A stretch of 9,474 nucleotides of DNA from an uncultured Anaerolineaceae bacterium (GTDB taxonomy: Bacteria; Chloroflexota; Anaerolineae; Anaerolineales; Anaerolineaceae). The stretch is from NCBI GenBank assembly GCA_937890875.1, contig CALAEB010000279.1:1-9474 (forward strand). The letters are read 5' to 3'. Shown piece after piece: positions 1 through 5,830 of the stretch; positions within the stretch are counted from its first letter, which is position 1, and each line of letters begins with the position of its first letter. The notes under the pieces were generated by a model that saw only the letters and a program-made list of their open reading frames with translations, did not search any database and was not told the origin of the DNA. Made by a program: the position numbers and the translations under genes.

Positions 1-591
1 ACTCCCGAAATGGCAAAAGCGCTTGAAACATTGGCTGCGCTCAACGAATTCGCACCCGAAGGCGTGATGGTGAATCAGGGCGGTGAACTTTTCGGAACCG
101 CGGACAATAACTGTGCGATCAATCTGCGCAGTCATCCGGCAATTCTGTTTAATCTCCAGGCGCTCGGGTTGAATGACCGCTATGCAATTTCCCGCCTGTT
201 TATTAATGAAGCGTTCGGAAAAGGCGGTATGTTTGCCGGCAGTCCGAATGTTATCAGCGCAAACAGTAAAGTCAAAGATGCTGCCTGGGAGTATCTGAAA
301 TTTACTGCGTCAGAATTATTTGCCGAATATTGGTGGGCCAACCAGACCAATGAGGGCCTTCCTGTGATCAAAGCCGCGCTTGAATTCGGCGGTATTAAAG
401 ATAATGCCAATGTTTCCGCAGTTTTGGATACTATGCAGTATCTGTGGACTCCGCGGTACATTTACCGCTCCGGCCAGCCGCGTTATATTCTGACAACCGC
501 TGTTGAGGAAGTGACGCTGAACGGGAAACCGATCGCTGAAGCGCTTTCTGCGGCACAAAAAGAAGCTGATGAGTGGATTTCCATTCAATAA
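1..591 (+). CDS. ABC transporter extracellular solute-binding protein (family 1), C-terminal part
   Basis: This is the last 196 codons of a gene that begins left of the window. The frame is open from base 1 (Thr-Pro-Glu before the first internal Met at 10), so that Met is not a start. The protein looks like the C-terminal lobe of a family-1 (sugar, polyol or glycerol-phosphate type) periplasmic binding protein. Visible signs are the segment GMFAGSPNVISANSKVKDAA, then AWEYLKFTASELFAEYWWAN, a 'GLPVIKAAL' stretch where the family usually has 'G.lP....a', and a final helix with 'GKPIAEALSAAQKEADEWI', the usual amphipathic end of these proteins. The family delivers a ligand to a membrane permease pair outside the cytoplasm. 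The ligand cannot be read from this half. The neighbouring GDPD-like gene makes a glycerol-phosphate (UgpB-like) role possible, but this is inference. No permease or ATPase for it is in view; they may lie upstream. Confidence 0.85.
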   Translation, partial: TPEMAKALETLAALNEFAPEGVMVNQGGELFGTADNNCAINLRSHPAILFNLQALGLNDRYAISRLFINEAFGKGGMFAGSPNVISANSKVKDAAWEYLKFTASELFAEYWWANQTNEGLPVIKAALEFGGIKDNANVSAVLDTMQYLWTPRYIYRSGQPRYILTTAVEEVTLNGKPIAEALSAAQKEADEWISIQ

Positions 592-599
592 ACTCAGCG

Positions 600-728
600 C
601 AGTCTGATCAGTAAAAAAATGTCTCATAAGTCGAAAAGATGGTTGTTTCCCGGGGCATATCGGCATAAAAAGTTCCGGGAAAGCCTGAAAACAGCTTATG
701 AGACATTTATGAAAAATGAATCAGACTG
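600..728. repeat. Nested imperfect palindrome, three stacked stems
   Basis: The gap between the binding-protein stop (591) and the GDPD start (785) is dominated by three concentric inverted repeats. The outer arms CAGTCTGAT (600-608) and ATCAGACTG (720-728) match over 9 bp. The middle arms 617-630 and 695-708 match over 14 bp, around ATGTCTCATAAG / CTTATGAGACAT. The inner arms TTTCCCGG (646-653) and CCGGGAAA (675-682) match over 8 bp. The stems are separated by unpaired internal loops. A transcript could fold as one long hairpin of about 129 nt. There is no T-run directly after it, so it is not a standard intrinsic terminator. It may be a small non-autonomous element (MITE-like), a structured 3' end that stabilises the upstream mRNA, or a small RNA. 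No flanking target-site duplication was seen. Confidence 0.7.
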
Positions 729-784
729 TTCTTCCTATTGTTTTTAATCGTACTATATTTTAATAGAATTGCAGGTGTTTTTCA

Positions 785-1471
785 ATGACGCTTCTAATTG
801 CGCATGCCGGATGTGAAGGGACCGCAAACGGATCGATGGAAAGTCTTTATGCTGCTGTAAACAGCGGCGCGGATGCGATTGAAGTTGATCTACGGCTGTC
901 AAACAATAAAATCATTTATGCTCACGATATAAGCGAAGTTATATATGATGACTTCATTAAATTTGACCGGATTCTTGATTTTTTGGCAGGATCCGGCCCG
1001 CTTATCGCATGTGATATTAAAACAGAGGAGACTTTTCTTCCCGCACTTGAAACAATTGTGCAAAGGAATATGGATGAACGCGTCATTTTTTCCGGAAAAG
1101 TCCCTGTTCGGCACCGTCATACCGGCAGATATCGTTATTGCATTAATGTTGAGTGTGTCTGCAATATCGAAGACGGACAATTGCTCACAGAAAGAAATAT
1201 CCGAAGTCTGATCCGTTATTACAATCAGCACCGTTCAGAAAATCTGGCTGGTTTTAATGTTAATTATCACTGGATCACGCCCAAAATAGTCCGGCAATTT
1301 CAGGAAGCCGGTATCAATCTGTGGGTATGGACAGTCGATGATCCTGAGGCTGTCCAATGGCTTCTGGCCTGTGAAGTTTCCGGAATAACAACCAATAAAA
1401 TTGTCACGGCAATCGCTCTCGCAGCCAATAATCCTAAGAAGACGAATGGCAATTTGATGTTTGACCAATAA
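785..1471 (+). CDS. Glycerophosphodiester phosphodiesterase-like (GDPD) family protein, divergent
   Basis: A 228-residue protein with a GDPD-type TIM-barrel pattern. Family enzymes hydrolyse glycerophosphodiesters to glycerol 3-phosphate and an alcohol. Residues 7-48 carry the N-terminal signature: H7-A-G, E19, 'GADAIEVDLRLS' with E33 and D35 (metal ligands in the family), and H47-D48 (second catalytic His). D77-I-K79 sits where the family has E-x-K. Near the end 'GINLWVWTVDDPEAVQWLL' and 'VSGITTN' match the typical 'G..v..WTvn' and 'G.dGIiTD' end. Oddities: the usual HRG is HAG, so the phosphate-binding Arg is missing; the PENT-like stretch is degenerate; and the metal-binding Glu of E-x-K is Asp. 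Activity may be altered. No signal peptide is visible, so it is probably cytoplasmic. Start 785 has AGGTG at 773-777, eight bases upstream. Close relatives would be UgpQ/GlpQ-type enzymes, but a gene symbol is not justified. Confidence 0.8.
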   Translation: MTLLIAHAGCEGTANGSMESLYAAVNSGADAIEVDLRLSNNKIIYAHDISEVIYDDFIKFDRILDFLAGSGPLIACDIKTEETFLPALETIVQRNMDERVIFSGKVPVRHRHTGRYRYCINVECVCNIEDGQLLTERNIRSLIRYYNQHRSENLAGFNVNYHWITPKIVRQFQEAGINLWVWTVDDPEAVQWLLACEVSGITTNKIVTAIALAANNPKKTNGNLMFDQ

Positions 1472-1807
1472 CACAATGCGCAGGCTGTTTTTATAAAACG
1501 GATTTCAGCGAAATTAGGTGTCGGCGTTTATAAAAAATGGAATCAGTGTTCAAGAATCAGGCGCATACCGATTCCACGATTTGACCGCAGTTTTGACACT
1601 GGAGTCTTTGATTTGAATCGATGCCGATAATCCGGCAATTGAACAACGGCAGTATCATAGTTCACATTTTCAAACCATCCCGATAAATTTCATGATAATT
1701 TTACGCTTCCGCTCCGCAGGAATTTACATTTCTCCGCTATGATTCCTGCGTATGTTTATATATGCAGGAATCATAGCGCGATATTTGGTATAACACGGAG
1801 AGAACAA
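1472..1807. other. Long intergenic region ahead of the phosphonate-type importer
   Basis: 336 bases with no credible gene. It holds small overlapping inverted repeats: TGGAATC (1538-1544) with GATTCCA (1570-1576), and CAGTGT (1544-1549) with ACACTG (1596-1601), which share base 1544 and so exclude one another. A perfect -35-like TTGACA lies at 1593-1598 and a -10-like GATAAT at 1694-1699, but neither has a partner at usual spacing, so I do not call a promoter. No clear terminator follows the GDPD stop. The strongest structure is the hairpin at 1735-1778, listed separately. An in-frame ATG at 1739 inside that hairpin was rejected as the start of the next gene. Confidence 0.6.
1735..1778 (+). 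promoter_or_regulatory. Strong leader hairpin upstream of the binding-protein gene
   Basis: The arms CGCTATGATTCCTGC (1735-1749) and GCAGGAATCATAGCG (1764-1778) are perfectly complementary over 15 bp. Pairing can continue inward by five more pairs, two of them G-T, leaving a four-base TTTA loop (1755-1758). It ends 19 bases before the ribosome site GGAGAG (1797-1802). No T-run follows, so it is not an intrinsic terminator. It could be an operator dyad, a 5' mRNA stabiliser or part of a leader switch. Its left arm also has a competing upstream partner: CGCAGGAAT (1715-1723) is complementary to ATTCCTGCG (1742-1750). The structure is seen; its function is inferred. Confidence 0.6.
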
Positions 1808-2848
1808 ATGAAAAATCGTATTTTGTATGCTGTGTCGGTTTGTATATTGGTGGCATCATTCATCCTGGCGGGATTCGCCGGTGTTCAAGCGCAGAGCGAA
1901 GCCACAAAAATTGAGAAGCTGACGGTCGCGTTTGTTCCGTCAAGAGATCCGGAAGAAATCGTCACGACTACCGAGCCTTTGAAAGATTTGCTGAAGGCCG
2001 AACTGGCGAAAGCGGGTTACGAAATCGGTGAAGTCGACATCACCGTTGGAACAAACTATGAAGCTGTCGGTGAGGCGCTTTCCGCCGGAACTGCCGATGT
2101 CGGTCTGATCCCGGGTGGCACCTATGTGCTGTATGATGACGGCGCGGATGTCATCCTGACCGCTACGCGTGCCGGTCTGAGCAAAGACTCCGACAACGCG
2201 ATCGACTGGAACGATGGCCTGCCGACCGAACCGTCCGACAAACAGGCTGTTTCGTACCGCGCGCTGATCATTGCCGGCCCGTCCGAAAAAGGTCTGGAAC
2301 TGAGCGCGAAAGTGAATAACGGCGAAGAACTGACTTGGGAAGATCTGGACAGCGCCAACTGGAGCGTTATGAGCACTTCCTCCCCCGCCGGTTATATTTA
2401 TCCCACCATCTGGCTGCAGGACCGCTATGGCAAAGGGATCACCGACCTCGCCCACGCAGTGCAGTCCGATTCCTACGGCAGCGCGATGGCCAGATTGGCC
2501 GCTGGTCAGGTTGATCTTCTGGTCGGCTATGCGGATGTCCGCAGAGACAACGTCGAAAAATGGACCAGCGAATTTGGCAGAACCGCTTCCATTTGGGAAG
2601 AAACCAATGTCATTGGGGTGACGCCGGCCATTTATAACGATACGATCAGCGTCAGCAAAACTTCCAAAATTATGACCGATGAATTCAAACAGGCGCTGAC
2701 CGATGCCTTTATCAACATCGGCAATACGGAAGAAGGAAAAGCGGTCATCGCTATTTACAGCCACAATGGTTATATGCCGGCAAAATCCTCGGATTATGAT
2801 AACGAACGCAAAGCGCAGGAATTGGTTCAGGAACTGAGCTCAAAATAA
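1808..2848 (+). CDS. phnD: Phosphonate/phosphite-type ABC transporter substrate-binding protein (PhnD-like)
   Basis: A 346-residue extracytoplasmic receptor of the PhnD family, which catches phosphonates, phosphite or related oxyanions for the ABC importer encoded just downstream. Start 1808 is chosen because GGAGAG (1797-1802) precedes it and a classic signal peptide follows directly: basic MKNR, a hydrophobic stretch to about residue 24, and a likely VQA|Q cleavage near residue 28. There is no lipobox Cys, so it is not an evident lipoprotein. Family features include 'TVAFVPSRDPEEI' (39-51), 'EALSAGTADVGLIPGGTYVL' (89-108), 'SYRALIIAG' (149-157), 'STSSPAGYIYPTIWL' (189-203) with the Ser-rich ligand loop, and 'AAGQVDLLVGYADVRRD' (231-247). 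Length is slightly above the usual 300-340. A terminator follows at 2893, so this gene can be transcribed more than the transporter core. Exact ligand unknown; the symbol is given by family only. Confidence 0.88.
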   Translation: MKNRILYAVSVCILVASFILAGFAGVQAQSEATKIEKLTVAFVPSRDPEEIVTTTEPLKDLLKAELAKAGYEIGEVDITVGTNYEAVGEALSAGTADVGLIPGGTYVLYDDGADVILTATRAGLSKDSDNAIDWNDGLPTEPSDKQAVSYRALIIAGPSEKGLELSAKVNNGEELTWEDLDSANWSVMSTSSPAGYIYPTIWLQDRYGKGITDLAHAVQSDSYGSAMARLAAGQVDLLVGYADVRRDNVEKWTSEFGRTASIWEETNVIGVTPAIYNDTISVSKTSKIMTDEFKQALTDAFINIGNTEEGKAVIAIYSHNGYMPAKSSDYDNERKAQELVQELSSK

Positions 2849-2892
2849 GCAGTTCCGCCGCTGAACGCAAAGCAGGATTCAGAGATTGAATT

Positions 2893-2923
2893 GGGGCAGG
2901 GATCCGTTTCCCTGCCCTTTTTT
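2893..2923 (+). terminator. Intrinsic terminator/attenuator between binding protein and ATPase genes
   Basis: A 9-bp GC-rich stem, GGGCAGGGA (2894-2902) with TCCCTGCCC (2909-2917), has a six-base loop and is followed directly by six T (2918-2923). It lies 45 bases after the binding-protein stop and 112 bases before the ATPase start. Partial read-through would give high binding protein and low transporter core, a common arrangement for ABC importers. No convincing promoter was found between it and 3035. Confidence 0.9.
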
Positions 2924-3034
2924 GTATCGGGACTATTTCGGCGAGAGCAAGTGGCGTATAGATTTTCCGCAGACATTTGGAAAGAATGATCCAATATTGA
3001 ATTCCTGTCGGAAACCGCGAAGGATTTTTAAAAC

Positions 3035-3787
3035 ATGATTGAATTTGACCACGTTTCCAAGATTTATCCCAATGGCGTAAAAGGGTTGGATGATGTAAGT
3101 TTGAAGATCGAACAGGGGGAGTTTGTCGCGATCATCGGCTTGTCCGGAGCCGGAAAATCCACCCTGATCCGTACGATCAACCGGATGATCGATACGACGG
3201 AGGGCAGACTGACTGTCGACGGGACAGAAGTGAACATGTTAAAGGGAAAACAGCTGCGGAAATTCCGCAGAAAGATCGGAATGGTTTTTCAGTCTTTTAA
3301 TTTGGTAACCCGAACCACTGTCATTCGGAACGTGTTGACTGCCAAAGTGCCGGATATGCCGTTTCTGCGTGTTCTGTTTGGAATTTTTACCAAGGCGGAG
3401 AAATTAGAAGCCCTGGAAGCGCTGGATAAAGTGGGGATCCTTGAAAAGGCTTTTATCCGCGCGGATCAGCTTTCCGGCGGGCAGCAGCAGAGAGTCGCGC
3501 TCGCCCGGACACTGGCGCAAAATCCGCGGATCATTCTGGCGGATGAACCGGTGGCCGCATTGGATCCGGTGACAGCGAAGCGGGTGATGGATGATTTCAA
3601 ACGGATCAATCGGGATATGGATATTTCGATCATTATGAATATTCATCACGTGGAACTGGCACTGAGTTATGCGGAACGGATTATCGGCATCCGGGAAGGA
3701 AAGATTGTTTATGACGGCAAAGTTTCGGATGTGACCGGCGAAGTGTTGGATGCGATCTATATGGAAAAAGCGGACGGGATCAAATGA
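3035..3787 (+). CDS. phnC: Phosphonate/phosphite-type ABC transporter ATP-binding protein (PhnC-like)
   Basis: A 250-residue cytoplasmic ATPase that powers import through the two permeases downstream. All nucleotide-binding motifs are intact: Walker A GLSGAGKST (35-43), Q-loop MVFQSFNLV with Q86, signature LSGGQQQR (146-153), Walker B IILADEP with catalytic E171 (166-172), D-loop AALDP (174-178), and H-loop NIHHVELA with H204. The segment after the Q-loop ('NLVTRTTVIRNVLTAKV') and the 'NIHHVELALSYAERIIGIREGKIVYDG' end are typical of PhnC rather than of sugar or amino-acid ATPases. Length is normal for the family. The ribosome site GAAGGA (3019-3024) stands ten bases before the ATG. The stop overlaps the next start by four bases (ATGA, 3784-3787), indicating translational coupling. 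Confidence 0.92.
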   Translation: MIEFDHVSKIYPNGVKGLDDVSLKIEQGEFVAIIGLSGAGKSTLIRTINRMIDTTEGRLTVDGTEVNMLKGKQLRKFRRKIGMVFQSFNLVTRTTVIRNVLTAKVPDMPFLRVLFGIFTKAEKLEALEALDKVGILEKAFIRADQLSGGQQQRVALARTLAQNPRIILADEPVAALDPVTAKRVMDDFKRINRDMDISIIMNIHHVELALSYAERIIGIREGKIVYDGKVSDVTGEVLDAIYMEKADGIK

Positions 3788-4605
3788 GTATTTATGAAAA
3801 GTTGTTCCCGCCGCGGGAATTGGAATTAAGCAGCGGGGAAAAGATTAAAGAACCGCGGTCGCGGACGCTGTGGATTCTGCTGCTGTTGGCAGCGGCGATG
3901 GTTGTTTCAGCGAAAGTCACCGGATTTGACCTCGCCACCATCCTGGAGCGCGGAGAACAGTTTTTCGTTATTGTCGGACAGATGTTTCCGCCGAAATGGA
4001 GTTACAGGAACCGCATTTTGTCCCCTTTGCTGGATACGATCAAAATGTCGCTGCTGGGCTCTGCGATTGGATCCTTGCTGGTGGTTCCTTTTTCTGTGAT
4101 CGCGTCAAGCAATATTGTCAAAAACCGGGGGATATTGTTTGCCGTAAGACTGTTTCTGAGCATTGTCCGGACGCTTCCCACTTTGGTTTCTGCGTTGATC
4201 GCGACGTATATGTTCGGGTTCGGCATGTTGGCCGGGACCTTTGCGATTGCGGTGTTCACGTTTGCTTATGTTGGAAAACAGTTGTATGAACTGATCGAAA
4301 CGGTCGATATGGGCGCTTATGAGGCAATGGAGGCCATGGGGGCCGGTAAGCTGCGCAGTTTTTTGACCGCCATCCTGCCGCAGGTGATGCCGGCGTATCT
4401 TTCGACCTGTTTGTTCTGTTTTGAGGGAAACGTGCGGTATGCGTCCATTCTGGGTTATGTCGGAGCCGGCGGTTTGGGTGTGATCCTGAACGAGAAAATT
4501 GGCTGGAGAGAGTACAGCAGTGTGGGCATGATCCTGATCGCTTTATTCCTTACCGTGGTCATCATCGAAGCGCTCAGCCATTACCTCAGAACAAAACTGA
4601 CTTAG
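3784..4605 (+). CDS. phnE: Phosphonate/phosphite-type ABC transporter permease, first subunit (PhnE-like)
   Basis: A 273-residue inner-membrane permease. Hydrophobic segments are visible at about 28-43, 88-108, 119-143, 148-165, 203-213 and 246-264. The cytoplasmic coupling loop that contacts the ATPase is clear at 176-200 (MGAYEAMEAMGAGKLRSFLT, then AILPQ), an EAA-type motif with the usual Glu-Ala and Gly. It is followed by 'EGNVRYASILGYVGAGGLG' (214-232), the characteristic PhnE stretch. Its start overlaps the ATPase stop (ATGA). An AGGAG overlapping its own stop serves the next permease. Together with that gene it should form a heterodimeric channel, as in operons with two phnE copies. Confidence 0.9.
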   Translation: MSIYEKLFPPRELELSSGEKIKEPRSRTLWILLLLAAAMVVSAKVTGFDLATILERGEQFFVIVGQMFPPKWSYRNRILSPLLDTIKMSLLGSAIGSLLVVPFSVIASSNIVKNRGILFAVRLFLSIVRTLPTLVSALIATYMFGFGMLAGTFAIAVFTFAYVGKQLYELIETVDMGAYEAMEAMGAGKLRSFLTAILPQVMPAYLSTCLFCFEGNVRYASILGYVGAGGLGVILNEKIGWREYSSVGMILIALFLTVVIIEALSHYLRTKLT

Positions 4606-4618
4606 GAGCGCGGGCGAT

Positions 4619-5428
4619 ATGAACGAAAGAATTTTAAAAGCATACGAACAAGAACCGCGCCGCTGGGGCTGGAAGCTGCTGGTGGCGTTGATTTGCGCTG
4701 CGCTGATCGCATGGTCAGGCTCAACCATTCAGTGGAGTGCGATCACCCATCAAGGGCTGGAAATTGCGGGCAGGATTTTGAACGGGATTTTTCATCCGGA
4801 CAAAGAACTGTTATTTAACTTGACGAAATCCAGCGTCTTCTACCTGCTGCTGGAAACGGTCTGCATCGCATTCCTGGGGACCATCGTCGGGGCTGTTCTG
4901 GCGGTTCCCTTTGCGTTTATTTCCGCGACCAACATTGTCCCCCTGCCGCTCAGCCTGATCGGACGGACGATTATTATGGCTGTCCGGACGGTTCCGCCGT
5001 TGATTTATGGATTGATGTTTATTCGTGTGACGGGGCCGGGGCCTTTCACCGGGCTTTTGACGATGTCCCTGTGCTCGATCGGGATGGTGTCCAAAATGTA
5101 TATTGAAGCGATCGAAGATTTTGATATGAGGATATTGGAATCTTTGGATGCCTGCGGATGCGGATTTTTCCAGAAGATCCGCTATGGGATCATTCCGCAG
5201 CTTTTTCCGGATTTTATGTCTACCATCATCTACCGGTTTGATATGAATCTGCGCGATGCCACCGTGCTCGGGATCGTCGGTGCCGGCGGTATTGGCGCAC
5301 CGTTGATCTTTGCCATGAATGCCTACCGTTGGAATCAGGTGGGCGCGCTCCTGGCCGGGCTGATCGTTTTGGTGATGGCGGTGGAGTTCTTTTCAACGAA
5401 AATCCGCGTCAAGTTGGCCAGAGGGTGA
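4619..5428 (+). CDS. phnE: Phosphonate/phosphite-type ABC transporter permease, second subunit (PhnE-like)
   Basis: A 269-residue inner-membrane permease, paralogous to the preceding gene. Hydrophobic segments lie near 18-33, 73-103, 112-135, 142-158 and 241-257. The coupling loop is at about 162-195 (EAIEDFDMRILESLDACGCG), a divergent EAA motif in which the usual Ala-x-Gly-Ala is Cys-Gly-Cys-Gly. The conserved 'LRDATVLGIVGAGGIGAPL' (211-229) follows. AGGAG (4604-4608) overlaps the previous stop and lies ten bases before ATG 4619, so the two permeases are translated from one message. It is the last gene of the importer block. A palindromic repeat begins seven bases after its stop, and no classic T-run terminator is seen there. 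Confidence 0.9.
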   Translation: MNERILKAYEQEPRRWGWKLLVALICAALIAWSGSTIQWSAITHQGLEIAGRILNGIFHPDKELLFNLTKSSVFYLLLETVCIAFLGTIVGAVLAVPFAFISATNIVPLPLSLIGRTIIMAVRTVPPLIYGLMFIRVTGPGPFTGLLTMSLCSIGMVSKMYIEAIEDFDMRILESLDACGCGFFQKIRYGIIPQLFPDFMSTIIYRFDMNLRDATVLGIVGAGGIGAPLIFAMNAYRWNQVGALLAGLIVLVMAVEFFSTKIRVKLARG

Positions 5429-5435
5429 TCGGCGA

Positions 5436-5539
5436 TTCGAAATATCAGCATCCTTTTCCGAAGAGAAACTTTGTTGTTCTTCTGTTTTGCATTCCGCGTA
5501 AAATAAAAGAACAACAAAGAATCCTTTCCATATTTCGAA
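5436..5539. repeat. Palindromic intergenic repeat, copy A
   Basis: The outer arms TTCGAAATAT (5436-5445) and ATATTTCGAA (5530-5539) are perfect over 10 bp. The inner arms CTTTGTTGTTCTT (5469-5481) and AAGAACAACAAAG (5507-5519) are perfect over 13 bp. After one mismatch the pairing continues for eight more pairs to a seven-base loop (5491-5497). The element shares its TTCGAA ends, its TTTGTTGTTCT arm, the loop-side TTCGCGT/TTCCGCGT and the CTTTCC...ATTTCGAA right end with the structure at 6970-7086, so the two look like divergent copies of one element. It has no T-run after the hairpin and is a poor terminator as it stands. Confidence 0.65.
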
Positions 5540-5605
5540 ACGCTGTGCTCTGCCTCATTTCCCCTTTAAATTTCATGTGCATAGACAGAAAGAAAGCATC
5601 GCTGA

Positions 5606-5640
5606 TATTTTATATAATCACAGTAGAAAAGGAGTGAAGG
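5606..5640 (+). promoter_or_regulatory. Possible promoter and SD-like block upstream of ada
   Basis: A perfect -10 hexamer TATAAT lies at 5613-5618. The only -35-like hexamer nearby, TAGACA (5582-5587), is 25 bases away, too far for TATAAT, though a weaker TATTTT (5606-5611) would give an 18-base spacing. AAGGAG (5629-5634) and GAAGG (5636-5640) follow. Transcription from here would produce a leader of about 200 nt before ada. Support is the hexamer alone. Confidence 0.3.
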
Positions 5641-5830
5641 CGGTCTATGATATTTCTATACAAGGACTCCGGATGTTGTACCGCCATAAGAAGATGACCA
5701 GAGAATTGTTCGCTCAATATAAATGCCGTTATTCTCCCAATGCCAGCACCGCAAGCATCTGTTTATGGGTGATTGCGGCGGACACAATCCCTGGAATGGA
5801 TGGGTACATCCCGAAAGGTGGTGGATAAAC

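Larger units (their letters stand above)
5429..5830. other. Intergenic region between the importer and ada
   Basis: About 400 bases with no recognisable gene. It contains the palindromic repeat at 5436-5539, a -10-like TATAAT with an SD-like block (5606-5640), and a hairpin formed by CCGCAA (5749-5754) with TTGCGG (5773-5778) plus five further inner pairs (three G-C or A-T, two G-T). A 16-codon reading frame (5647-5697) has a good upstream SD but no recognisable sequence. An overlapping 83-codon frame (5577-5828) also resembles nothing I know and has atypical composition. GGTGG (5818-5822) forms the ribosome site for ada at 5831. Confidence 0.5.

Noticed and set aside
1593..1699. TTGACA and GATAAT as a promoter for the importer
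   Set aside because: The hexamers are about 95 bases apart and neither has a partner at 16-19 bases.
1661..1730. Pho-box-like repeats upstream of the importer (TTCACA, TTTACA)
   Set aside because: Only single imperfect hexamers at irregular spacing; no tandem repeat of the PhoB or PhoP type.
1739..1807. Upstream in-frame ATG as start of the PhnD-like protein
   Set aside because: It lies inside the strong hairpin, lacks a ribosome site and would put 23 non-signal residues before a clean signal peptide. ATG 1808 has GGAGAG at the right distance.
1940..2764. 274-codon reverse-strand frame opposite the binding-protein gene
   Set aside because: It is a mirror of the codon bias of the forward gene, with no ribosome site and no recognisable domain.
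5577..5828. 83-codon forward frame before ada
   Set aside because: No recognisable sequence and no ribosome site at its Met. It overlaps the possible promoter and leader structures.
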